Source: Corallochytrium limacisporum (taxonomy: Eukaryota > Opisthokonta). From it: a stretch of 60,811 nucleotides of DNA. Position numbers and translations under genes: made by a program. The notes beneath the pieces are model-generated. The model saw only the letters and a program-made list of their open reading frames with translations, made no database searches and had not been told where the DNA came from. The first letter of the stretch is position 1; every line of letters starts with the position of its first letter. Below are positions 41,730 to 51,700 of the stretch, piece after piece. The stretch is from NCBI GenBank assembly GCA_002811645.1, contig PDIP01000067.1, forward strand, positions 184,018 through 244,828, given 5' to 3'.

Positions 41730-44594
41730 CTAGGCTGTCACTATGGCTTTTTCTGCCATGTTTCGAACCTGCCTCTCGAACTTGGCAATTTCTTCGTCCT
41801 TGGCGTACAAGTCGGCCCCAGTGGTCGGTACCGCGTCTTCGTCCTGGAGACATATTCTTTCAGCAGAATGGAAAGCGTCACCTTCTAGGAGCGCCTGGGC
41901 GGAGTGGAGGTGCTTCTTTCGTGCACGTTTGTTGGCCGTTTTCACGATAGCACCATTGCGCATGAGGAACCACTGAGCTTTTAGAACGTCCCCGAGGTCG
42001 TCTAAAGCGTCATCCAGTTTGCTTCTGCGGAGGGTGACCTCGTAAGCCTGGTTCATGGACCTCAACAACATGCCTGAGCGAATGTGTCTATTCACATCCG
42101 AAATATCCAGCGCCTTTAGAAGTGGCTTCATTAGTCTGACAGGGTATAGTGAGACGAAAACAATTTGCACTGGACAATTGTACTCAATCAACCTGGCGAT
42201 GGTGTTAATGTCACCCTGCACGATCGGCTGTCTACCACGTTCTATATGGGCCGTGAGCTCCCTTGCCCAGTTGGCCAAAGTCTTTTTGCGGTCCTTTCGG
42301 TTCAAGACGCCAACCTGGACCACTGGCACATTCTCCTCGCCCAGCAATTCCTGCAGCGATTTGACAATAGGCCGCTGCATCATTCGGGCGAACGGATATT
42401 TTGCTTCTACCGGACCCACAAGAGCAATGGGTCTCACAAGCGGGTGCACTTCGTGATCTTTTCCTCGAAGACCCGCACGTGTGTTCTTCTCTGTGCCCAT
42501 CCTGAGTCTCATGCGGTTCCAAAGAGCTCTCGCCTTAGACTCAGTGCTGGAATTTGCAGCATTGATCATCTTAGGAAGGACATTCTGGAGCAGTTCCACG
42601 GCTGCTTGGTGCTTTAGTCGGCGCCTTGTTGCCGGCTGAAGGCTCGTCAGTCCAGCAAAACCGAAAGGATTGGCAAGTGCAGTAGTGCTGACCGTTGCGA
42701 GGGAAGAGAGAGACTCCACAGATGATCTCGTTGATCCAGTATCGTTCACGCTGGCCGTGTCACGGAGTTCATTGGCAGAGCCTGTGCCGTCCAGGGAGAC
42801 TTTGGTAGTCCTCGCTCGTGAAGCGTCCGTATCGTTGTTATCTCTAGAGTCAGTTCGTTCCTCGACACCCTCCGTCAGCAGAACTTCCTCGTTGAAGCGA
42901 ACCAGGGACCTCCTGGTGCCATCCCGAGTCATTGCAAGAGAGTTAGAGCGAATCATTCCTTCTTTCTCCTCTGTGAGCATAGACAAGGAAGTTCGATGGC
43001 TCGCAGTCGATAAGGATTCCTGTTGGGTATGAGCGGCTGACAATGAATGCTGCTCAAACATGTCCTCCATTTTCGATTGCACTTCCTTCCTATTTCCGAT
43101 GGGCTTAAGGAAATGTTTGCGGTGTCCCTTCTTCTCAGGATTCCGCAGAAGGTGACTTGATGAGCTGGGCAGAGAGTGAGCGGACTGGCGCTCTGAAAGT
43201 GACCGTGGTACAGGAACAGACTGTGTGGATGAGTTAGGGGTCAACTTACGTCCACGTTCAACCTTTCCAGCAGTGTCAAAACCACCCACATTGGACGGGT
43301 CGGACGAACCAAGATTAGATTTGGCCTGAATGTCGCTGATCCCTATCTCTGTTAACGACCCGTTTTCTGGACTCTTCCCCTTCTTATTCTTCCTTTCTTT
43401 CAGCTGATGTTTGTCCTCTTTGTATTTATACCTCGCTGACTTGATGAGATTATGATGGTTCATGAGCTCATCCGCTACATCGAACTCATCATCGTCATCA
43501 TATTCGTGATTTGAGACACTTCCTCGACTATCACGACCACTAGAAATGCTTACACGAACATGTGTGGTCCCATTTGCTGTAGCAATTATTGGATCGTTCG
43601 GATCCGTTGATGTCAAATACTCTACCTCTGACGACTCAGTTGTGAGTTGACTTGCGGGCTTTTGCCGCTTGAGTCTCCTTTGCCTCCTTTCTTCGGCTCT
43701 CGATCTATCGATGGCATCTTCCATCGCTTGCAGCTGAACGCGACCACAGGTGGCGATATGCTCCGCAGTGGGAAGTAGACCGATGTTCATGCCGTATGAA
43801 AGACTGACCTTTGTGCATACTGGGCTACAAATAAGCCAATGAGCATCAATAGCTGCTATAACGACGAAAGTATCACCTGGACTGCAAGCAAGACCCACCG
43901 ATTGCAGATTCAGAACACGAAGCACAGGATCTTTTGTGGCTTGCCAATGTTGACGAACTCGGATGATGAAGCGGGCCTTGCCCTCATTTTGTAAGTAGTA
44001 TTTGGTGGTCTCAGCAAATCTTTGTCTAAAGTCGCCCTGCCAGCAGGTGCAAGTACCAAAAACTGAGGTTGCAAGGCCCAAAACTGGGGAGGTTTGATCG
44101 ATATCATTGAATACAAGTTTCCGAAACTTCAAAGGAATCTCTGCATCTGTAACGTTTTGGATCGAATTGGCCATCCAATCTACAAACTGACCAAACCTCG
44201 TCTGCTGAAGACTGTGATAGTCTGCTATACCGTATAATGAGTCCAACTCATCCCCTGATCTGTTGGTCTGAGGAGGAGAAAGGCTTGTGTTTGACGGGAC
44301 TGGAATGACTATGTCCTCTGTGTCCGGCAACGGATTTGAAGTGGGTTTCACACTCGTGGGACCATTCATTGCTGTCTCATTCCCCTGCTCCTCTTGTTCC
44401 CAACCGTTCATAGACATGAAGCTCCCTAAAGCACGAGACATCACGTCTTGTACAATCCCAGCAGCTATGTCCTGGTGTGAATCACCAGGTTGATCTGCCA
44501 TGTATTCGACATGATGGGCCACGGCGTTGCGCACAGCTTTACTGACAACTATATGTGCACAACCGTGCACATCTGACAGACCTGCTAATTCCAT
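41730..44594 (-). CDS. MAGUK-family protein resembling the CaV channel beta subunit
   Basis: A 954-residue protein with an SH3-like segment and a C-terminal guanylate-kinase-like domain. The latter (about residues 715-905) is closest in pattern to CACNB: VRPIALVGPVEAKYPFARMM (Arg721), then INTIARLIEYNCPVQIVFVS, a MKPLLKAL segment, and LDDALDDLGDVLKAQWF, which parallels the C-terminal helix of the beta-subunit GK domain. The nucleotide-binding P-loop of true guanylate kinases is absent, as in CACNB. The SH3-like segment (about 210-275) has GDTFVVIAAIDAHWL and GLLPTAE. A long Ser/Thr/charged linker (about 290-690) separates the two, and the N-terminal 150 residues are unrecognised. In animals CACNB binds the I-II linker of CaV alpha1 and aids its surface delivery. 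A ZO-like MAGUK is the main alternative. No PDZ domain is visible. Confidence 0.62.
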   Translation of the reverse strand: MELAGLSDVHGCAHIVVSKAVRNAVAHHVEYMADQPGDSHQDIAAGIVQDVMSRALGSFMSMNGWEQEEQGNETAMNGPTSVKPTSNPLPDTEDIVIPVPSNTSLSPPQTNRSGDELDSLYGIADYHSLQQTRFGQFVDWMANSIQNVTDAEIPLKFRKLVFNDIDQTSPVLGLATSVFGTCTCWQGDFRQRFAETTKYYLQNEGKARFIIRVRQHWQATKDPVLRVLNLQSVGLACSPGDTFVVIAAIDAHWLICSPVCTKVSLSYGMNIGLLPTAEHIATCGRVQLQAMEDAIDRSRAEERRQRRLKRQKPASQLTTESSEVEYLTSTDPNDPIIATANGTTHVRVSISSGRDSRGSVSNHEYDDDDEFDVADELMNHHNLIKSARYKYKEDKHQLKERKNKKGKSPENGSLTEIGISDIQAKSNLGSSDPSNVGGFDTAGKVERGRKLTPNSSTQSVPVPRSLSERQSAHSLPSSSSHLLRNPEKKGHRKHFLKPIGNRKEVQSKMEDMFEQHSLSAAHTQQESLSTASHRTSLSMLTEEKEGMIRSNSLAMTRDGTRRSLVRFNEEVLLTEGVEERTDSRDNNDTDASRARTTKVSLDGTGSANELRDTASVNDTGSTRSSVESLSSLATVSTTALANPFGFAGLTSLQPATRRRLKHQAAVELLQNVLPKMINAANSSTESKARALWNRMRLRMGTEKNTRAGLRGKDHEVHPLVRPIALVGPVEAKYPFARMMQRPIVKSLQELLGEENVPVVQVGVLNRKDRKKTLANWARELTAHIERGRQPIVQGDINTIARLIEYNCPVQIVFVSLYPVRLMKPLLKALDISDVNRHIRSGMLLRSMNQAYEVTLRRSKLDDALDDLGDVLKAQWFLMRNGAIVKTANKRARKKHLHSAQALLEGDAFHSAERICLQDEDAVPTTGADLYAKDEEIAKFERQVRNMAEKAIVTA

Positions 44595-46030
44595 GGTGTG
44601 TCAGAAAGGAGCCAGACACTATTCATAACGGCTAAAATGGCCACTCCTCATCCTATGCGTAACCTCATTCTTGTGTCCTGGATGTCAATCTGGCCTATAA
44701 ATCCAAGGCACAAGTCTATCATATTCTCACGGATACAAAATCAATGATGATCTCCCAAACCGACAGCCAACTTAACCATCACGTTTTGGAAATACCCTGA
44801 CCGGGACCATTGATAGCACCTTATCTAGTTAACTGTGCTCCACGTCGGTCATTCTTCTCTCCCCTCCCCCCATCCCCCGGGGGGGGGCTGCTGGGGGCTG
44901 GATTCCTTCCTTTGCAAGGTTTTCGTTTCCTGTCCGGAAATTAAGACCGGCTCACAATGACTCCAACACGAAGATCTCGTACGACCTGTACTACCCGCTT
45001 GGGTTTGAACGGTCGCGCCGTCGGACGCGCCCCGTATCTGGAGGGGGTGGGCTGGACAAGGGTCCAAAGAAAGAAGGAAAATTAAAGAGTAAAAAACCAA
45101 ATGGACGAAAACAAAAGAGATGCCTAGAGCGGACGGACGGCTCCGCACTGCCAGCCACTCTCGTCCTCGGCCCCCCCCCCCTTTGCCCCCCNNNNNNNNN
45201 NNNNNNNNNNNNNNNNNNNNNNNNNNNNNNNNNNNNNNNNNNNNNNNNNNNNNNNNNNNNNNNNNNNNNNNNNNNNNNNNNNNNNNNNNNNNNNNNNNNN
45301 NNNNNNNNNNNNNNNNNNNNNNNNNNNNNNNNNNNNNNNNNNNNNNNNNNNNNNNNNNNNNNNNNNNNNNNNNNNNNNNNNNNNNNNNNNNNNNNNNNNN
45401 NNNNNNNNNNNNNNNNNNNNNNNNNNNNNNNCCCGCGGGGGGTCCCCCGTTGCGGCCTATCGTTTTTATGGGGGCCTATTTTTCGCATCCCCAGCAGACT
45501 CCCCGCTCTCCGCTCGACCGAAGCATTCGCCGCGATGACACTGGCTACCCGCGCAAGTACGGGCCTCCACACTTTCCCCTCCCCGTTGGAGCCGTCCCAG
45601 AATACCAAAGGGGCCTTAGTGGCCCGCAGGGCCCTACTGCATATTCTTGCTGCAACCGAGCGCGCACCCCCCGACTGCGCAGAGACCTAAGAAATTTGCG
45701 ACCAGTGTCGGTGTACCACAGTAGCGGGAGCCAAATCCGCCATTACCAGGGGTGCGCGCCACCGGTGGGGAGGCGAAGTAGTCGCGTCATTTTGGAAACC
45801 GGTTGTCCCATTGACAACCATCGCAAACACGGGGCGGGGATTATGGGATAAAGCGATGCAGGGGTTTGTGGCTGATGGGACGAGGTCGAAAAGCGACAGG
45901 CACTATACAGATTCAATTTTCTTTGTTACGGTATGTGGTATACAGGTATATCGAGGTAAGAATCCATGTAGGTATCGAAGGGAATACTGATTGCTTCATG
46001 TATGGATGAGGAACCACAAACTCTACCACC
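44595..46030. other. Divergent spacer between the CaV-beta-like gene and TRIC
   Basis: About 1.4 kb including a 240-base gap. It contains CCCCCGGGGG-type palindromes at about 44866-44890 and 45432-45446 and a C11 run at 45170-45180. The 250 bases before 46031 are of ordinary composition. No gene was found. Confidence 0.6.
45192..45431. other. Assembly gap (240 N)
   Basis: A run of N flanked on the left by CCCCCC and on the right by CCCGCGGGGGG. Like the other two gaps it sits at a C homopolymer. Confidence 0.98.
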
Positions 46031-46762
46031 ATGGCGGATTCTGGACTAGAACGCTATGTGCTTAATTCCGTGACCCTCTTCATCGAGGGTTTCAACTGGC
46101 TTATCTTTACTCAGGGATGTACTTACCTGTACTTTATTTTCATGATCACAGATCTTAGACAACTACAGGGCGGTCGGCAGTTCACTCTGAAACATCCTCT
46201 GACGTCTTACATCACCGCTGTCCTCGTATGCCTCGGCAGCACAGTTGTTACTGGGCTACTGACTGGAACACCAGCAATACCCCTAGACAGTTCAACCAAC
46301 TACATAGCCATCTTCGTAATTTGGTACGTCATTTTCTTTATTCCAAAAGGATTCGCTATCTCACGGTACACACCCCTCTATCAGACTGGTGAGTTCTTTA
46401 CTCGCATTCGACGAGTGGCGCAAATCTGCCGAGGCATTAACATGGCGACTGGCATTATTCCCAAAATTATTGTGGGGACCTTCAAGGCTCAGGGATCCAT
46501 CTTCATGAGTCGAATGGTCCTGCACCTCATCAAGCGCAATGACACGGCCAAAGAGGCAAAGTATCATGTGTTTCCAGCCACATTCAAATGGTGCCTTTAC
46601 GCATCAATGTTGTTAGTCCTCTGGGAGGAGCAGTTGCTTCCGTTTTCCGCCACCTACGATATTAAGTACTTACGCTTTGGCCTCATCATGTTTATGGCAA
46701 ACATGCACTACGACGCCCTCAATGGCCTCGAAGCTGCTGCCTCGGCAATTTTCCTCCGGTAG
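46031..46762 (+). CDS. TRIC-type trimeric intracellular cation channel
   Basis: A 243-residue multi-pass membrane protein matching the TRIC (TMEM38) family. In animals this is a K+-permeable channel of the ER/SR membrane that balances charge during Ca2+ release and uptake. The family order is present: a first hydrophobic segment (LIFTQGCTYLYFIFMI), YITAVLVCLGSTVVTGLL followed by GTP.IPL, IAIFVIWYVIFFIP, an Arg-rich turn then GINMA, IPKIIVGTFKAQGSIFMSR (with the Lys of the KGxG region), FPATFKWCLYASMLLVL, LLPFS, and a final FGLIMFMANMHY. The start has an ACC-ATG-G context. The gene is head to head with the CaV-beta-like gene and tail to tail with TOM22, with 97 bp between stops. AATAAAA at about 46794 may be its polyadenylation signal. 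Confidence 0.85.
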   Translation: MADSGLERYVLNSVTLFIEGFNWLIFTQGCTYLYFIFMITDLRQLQGGRQFTLKHPLTSYITAVLVCLGSTVVTGLLTGTPAIPLDSSTNYIAIFVIWYVIFFIPKGFAISRYTPLYQTGEFFTRIRRVAQICRGINMATGIIPKIIVGTFKAQGSIFMSRMVLHLIKRNDTAKEAKYHVFPATFKWCLYASMLLVLWEEQLLPFSATYDIKYLRFGLIMFMANMHYDALNGLEAAASAIFLR

Positions 46763-46859
46763 TATGAACATTCTAATGTCGATTCAAAATAAGAATAAAA
46801 CATACCACATGAAACTGCTACTTTCCCATTAGTGCGAGCAATCGGATAACTCTTCAAAT

Positions 46860-47219
46860 CTACTTTTTAGCAGGCTGCTGCGGGTTCAGGACCTGGCGCT
46901 GCTGGTTCATAATCTGCTTCTGCTCCTGCTCCCACATGATGAGCTGTTGTTCCTTTTCAACCTCGAAGATGAGAGGTACCAACAGGACGACAGCAGAGGT
47001 GCTGAGGATCCATGCTGCAGACCCACTGACGCTGTAGGCCTTCTTTGCACCGGCACTCAGAACCTCATAGGAATTAGCCAGGAAGGTCCGAGGTCCCTCA
47101 GGAATCATTTCGGTGAGACCAACTAGACGCTCATAGAGGGTCTCGTCTCCGTCAAAAACGCTGTCATCGATCTCCTCGATCTTAGCCTGCTTCTTGCTTC
47201 CTTTCTTTCCCTTAGCCAT
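46860..47219 (-). CDS. TOMM22: Mitochondrial import receptor subunit TOM22
   Basis: A 119-residue tail-anchored outer-membrane receptor and organiser of the TOM complex. The start is taken at MAKGKKGSKKQ (47219); the frame continues upstream for 70 codons, but those residues are not TOM22-like and the upstream A/T-rich stretch looks like a promoter. Features in order are a basic start, a short acidic segment (EEIDDSVFDGDET), the family motif LYERLVGLTEMIPE, one membrane segment (about 68-90, GSAAWILSTSAVVLLVPLIF) with the conserved Pro, and a Gln-rich intermembrane-space tail. The receptor core is the animal/fungal type, not the short plant TOM9 type. The acidic N-terminal receptor part is shorter than in yeast. 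Confidence 0.92.
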   Translation of the reverse strand: MAKGKKGSKKQAKIEEIDDSVFDGDETLYERLVGLTEMIPEGPRTFLANSYEVLSAGAKKAYSVSGSAAWILSTSAVVLLVPLIFEVEKEQQLIMWEQEQKQIMNQQRQVLNPQQPAKK

Positions 47220-48726
47220 TTTGAATTGTCTGATATGGATGAACCTTGGGACAATATAATATAATCTTGTTCCAAGCGTGCAACGGCTCCTTGAGGGTTC
47301 AAGATGAAAAAGTTTTAAGTACGTAGTCGCAATTGCTATTATTGAGTGCAGACAACAACAAGCAACACGTCCAGCGCATTCACTAGAGGTTCTGTTTTTT
47401 TCACGGCACATAGGTCCCAGGTTATCCACGCCAACCAGGGGGCGAATTTCCCGTCATTGCCGACATACCGTCCTGGGAACTACACACCTCTACACCGACC
47501 CAAGACCCGACAAGACCACAGCCATACTCCAATACAGAACGCTCTGACGTTTGTCCCCAGTTTCTTCTCCCACCTTCCCAGCGATGGGCCTGCCACCGCA
47601 CAAACACACGTGGATTGCCTGAACCCTCTTGACCACCTTCCTAAGTAAATGTACTATACCTGTGCCCATCCGTATATCATGAATGCAACTAGCCTCGGAA
47701 ATGGTCCCAATTCTTTTTTCAAAAAGGCGATGTAAAGTATATCAAATATAGTTTTTGGATCAGCGTGTTCGAAAACTGCTCACTAGGTGGTATCACTTGA
47801 CTCCTTGGCTCAACATGATTCAGCTAGGTTCTCGACCTTAGGATACATTTCTCATGAGATGCAAGATGCCGGTCATCAGGAGTGTCCAAAACCCAGGCGA
47901 AGATAATCTTGTCTCCGGCCATCTGCTTATGGCGTGCCCAAGGGAGTGGAAGGTCTTGAAAGCCACCTTGAGCTGCACGCACGCACCGCGACCCCATTTG
48001 CGGCCGAAGTGACGTGCTCGGAACTTGGTGGTATTGCCCTGCAGGTTGGGAAGCCGGGGAGAGTAGCGCCTGCAGCTCGGGCTTTCGCCCCCTCCCTTTT
48101 GAACCGTGTTCCTCGCCTTCCCCGACATCGATTTCGCAAGTGAAAGTATGGGGTACGGTGCGCTAGTGAAGTTGCAATTTCTATGCGAAATATTTCCTCT
48201 CTCTTTTCTTGGGGACCCAACCACCCCCCCCCCCCTCCCGAAGGGGGCTGGCGGGATGGGCTCCTCACCTCATCGCCCTTCGAAACTGACTCAGGAGATC
48301 CAAAAATGGCGTGCCGCGCGCTTGCCGATTTTAATTTTCAATTTTCAAAACCCGATATGAAGGGCGTGTCGGCAACGTTTCCTTCGGGAACGCTGGGGAG
48401 AGGGACGGCCCTCCTTTGCAACCACGGGGAATCCGGACGGGCGAGTGCGTCCTGCGACACCGTGAACGCGGGGATGGTCCAGGAGGAGCTGTATAGGTCG
48501 TGACATCTATATATTTGTCATCAAGGTTGAAAGAATAGCCTATTTCTGTGCAAAGTCCAATTCGTTTGAATGATGCTGACTTGCGAGGGCGAAAGAAAGG
48601 GAGAAGGCCACAGAAACGCGTGAGATTCCGATGTTTCTGCAGAAGGACGATGTGACACTTGTGCCACACATAGCATGAACATGTGATTAGGACATCTGTG
48701 TAGATATCTGATGAACTAAATTAGCT
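47220..48726. other. Divergent spacer between TOM22 and the ankyrin-kinase-HECT gene
   Basis: About 1.5 kb with no credible gene. It contains a C14 run (about 48225-48238) with a short GC hairpin, and GACATCTATATATTTGTCAT at 48504-48523, which resembles sites near 18758 and 19549. Confidence 0.5.
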
Positions 48727-51700
48727 ATGGCTGATCCAGAGGGAGAATTTAGCTCTCCAGAAAGCCAACCCCTAGTCGCAGGGCAAAGCTGTGGCGATTG
48801 TAGGGACAGCATATTCAATGCCGCACTGGAGGGACATTTACCATGTCTAAAGTTTATTGTTGAAGACCTTGGTACAGATCCAGATGTACAGGATGAAGAT
48901 GGTGAGAGTCCTGTACAGCTTGCTGCCAGTGGTGGTCACTTGGAATGCCTTGAATACTTGGTTCGCGACCGGAACGCTGACGTAGACGTAAAAGACGTGG
49001 AGGGATCTACTCCCTGCCACTGGGCTGCCAGAAACGGATATTTGCATTGCTTACGATTCCTCCATGAGTCAGGTGCAAATTTCAATTTGAGGGATAATGA
49101 CGGTGATACCCCAGCAGCACTTGCTGCATTTGATGGGCATTTGAATTGTCTGCAGTTTCTCACATCGGAATTGAAGGTTGACATTGACACACGGAATAGT
49201 TATGGTAGCACAATGGTTCATGCAGCGGCCCGTAATGGACATATTCGGTGCCTTACGTATTTGATTAACATCTTGCAATGCGACAAGGACGTGGTGAATG
49301 AAAACGGAAAGACTCCATTGCACTTAGCCTGCGCTGGTGGTCATCTCAGCTGCGTCCGTTTCTTGATAGAAGAATGCGGTGCCAATGTTAAAGCAGAAGA
49401 CAAAGAAGGTAACACACCATTGCATTGGGCTGCACAAGGGGGACATATTAGCAGTGTCCGGTTCCTTATGGAAGAATGTGGCGCAGACTGCAACAAACTA
49501 AATGCAGAGAAGGAGACACCCATTTACTGGGCTGCATCCAACGGGTCGGTAAATTGCCTGCGCTATATGATAAATGAATGCCGAGGCGATGCCAGCATTA
49601 AGGAATCTTCAGGATTGACGCCAGCTCATATCGCTGCTCAAGAGGGTCACGTAGGATGCTTGAGATTTTTATTGGAAGAGGGACACAGTGACCTAGACAC
49701 GAGGGACCACACAGGACAGACTGTAATGCACTATGCGGTTCGATCAGGGGAATTGAAGATAGTCAAATATCTTGTAGAAGATGCCCAGGCAGATGTGCAT
49801 GTTAAGGACAACCAGGGCAACACCTGCATTCATATAGCCGCCACCGAAGATGACTTTGCGATTCTCCGCTATCTGGTGGTTGAATTGGGTGCTGAGACCG
49901 GGATTGCAAACGATGAGGGAAATCTGCCATTCCAATTGGCAACTGATCCCAAGTGCAAAGCTGTTCTACAAAGCGCCTTGAAGCTGCGCAATGACCACTT
50001 GCTTACTCAGCTATCAAAGGCAGAAGAAGAAATCAACAGTATGAGGCAGCAGCTGAATGACCGGGCGGCATCCGGACTAGATAGAGCTTCTGCGACTGAT
50101 CAAGCCTCCGGTGATCGTGCTACCACCATCCTCAAGAGTGACGTGCCTGGTCATTTGTGGGATGTGTTCACACATATCCGGCAAACCTACGCAACCATCG
50201 GTGATGCAAGCAGGACGGCAAGTTTCACCAGAGACAGCATGGATTCTTCCGGTGACATTGAAGAACCCATTCGGAAGAAAGTGAAGCTTACAGACGTGAA
50301 AAGTGGCGACGTTTCCGTAGTCAAACAGGAAATGGATGTAGACGACAAAACGGAAACCAGGGGTCGACGGAAGATTCCTGAAAATCGACCACGCCTTAAT
50401 TTGGACCAGATGTCTGACCATGTCCGGTCACTGCTGGATGTCCGTCGAGGATTCCATTTACCCCCCGATTTGGCGTGGCTTATTGGTCGTACAAGGGAAA
50501 TCATCAATACCATGATATACCAGCCGGGATCTCAGCAGGGCAGTGCACCTGTTGATGATGCTCTTCTGCACAAGGAACAAAGGATCAGCAGACATGCAAA
50601 CAAGGTTCGGCATATTGTGAAACACATCATTCAGGATGAGAATGCCAAGGCCCGAGGGGATAAAGACCTGATCGGTGATAGCAGTAGTGAACAGACGACG
50701 GGGTCCGCAAGCCCTCAGAAGAATGTCAAAGAAGGTGAAAAAGTGAACACGGATGGTGCAGCTGGCGACAACAAGGTTCCCACTCTGACCGAGCTCGAAT
50801 CCGAGCGTGCCAAGCGTGACATGGCACGAAATGACTTCTTGGCGTCGTTGCAAGAAGAATACCACAAAACCTCTAGAATCTGTGAGGACATGGAGCGCTT
50901 CATCAAAGAGCTGCCTATGATGCGCAAGCTGTACGGTGAGCTCATGGAAGGTATCGGAACCGAACAGGTGAACATGCCCGAAGAGTTGGCTGTTGTGCGG
51001 TCCAAGGATGCTGGTCGCATTCGTCTGGAAGGTGAAATTCGCACAGTAGAAGAATGGTTGAGTAGTCATGGCAAGGACCTGGAGTCGGCTATGGCCTATA
51101 CCGATTTTATTCTGTACATTCTTGAAGACGCCATCACCAAAGAAACTAAGCTTTTGGAAAAGGCCATGACCGCCGCAACACCCATCCGTCGGTTTGCTAG
51201 TGTTGCTCGGTATTGCCTCCACCAAACGGAATCTCATGCAACGAACAATGCAATGATCACGTGGTGGAAGAGCCGTCAGGCAGAACTGGAAGTTAAGCTG
51301 CGGCACGCCAACGAGGTCAAGTCTAAGGAAGAATCGTCGCGAGCGCTGCTGAATGAAATGGAAAAGATCAAAGGCAATATTTTGGAATCAAAGGCCAAGG
51401 TCTTTGAGCTGCAGGCGCAAGAAGCACGAGCCACTGCCAGAGGTGCAAGTATGGAGAAGCTGGAGGAAATCAGGTGCATGCGGGAGGAGATGGAAGCCAG
51501 CATCAACACGGACAATGAGAAGTTACTCGAGTGGCAGACCTTGCGTGCTGACTTGGGACAATCGTTCTTCCCGGAGCTGCAGCTGCAGGATGACACACGG
51601 CTGATGAATGTTGGTGTGCTAGGTACTTCAAGGTCGGGAGGCAATCTCGCAAGCACATCTTCCAACAACGCGCTTCCTCGGGCACTTATTCAGAGTGGTC

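Noticed and set aside
47220-47429. N-terminal 70-codon extension of TOM22
   Set aside because: The upstream residues do not resemble TOM22 and come from an A/T-rich leader; MAKGKKG at 47219 is the family-like start.
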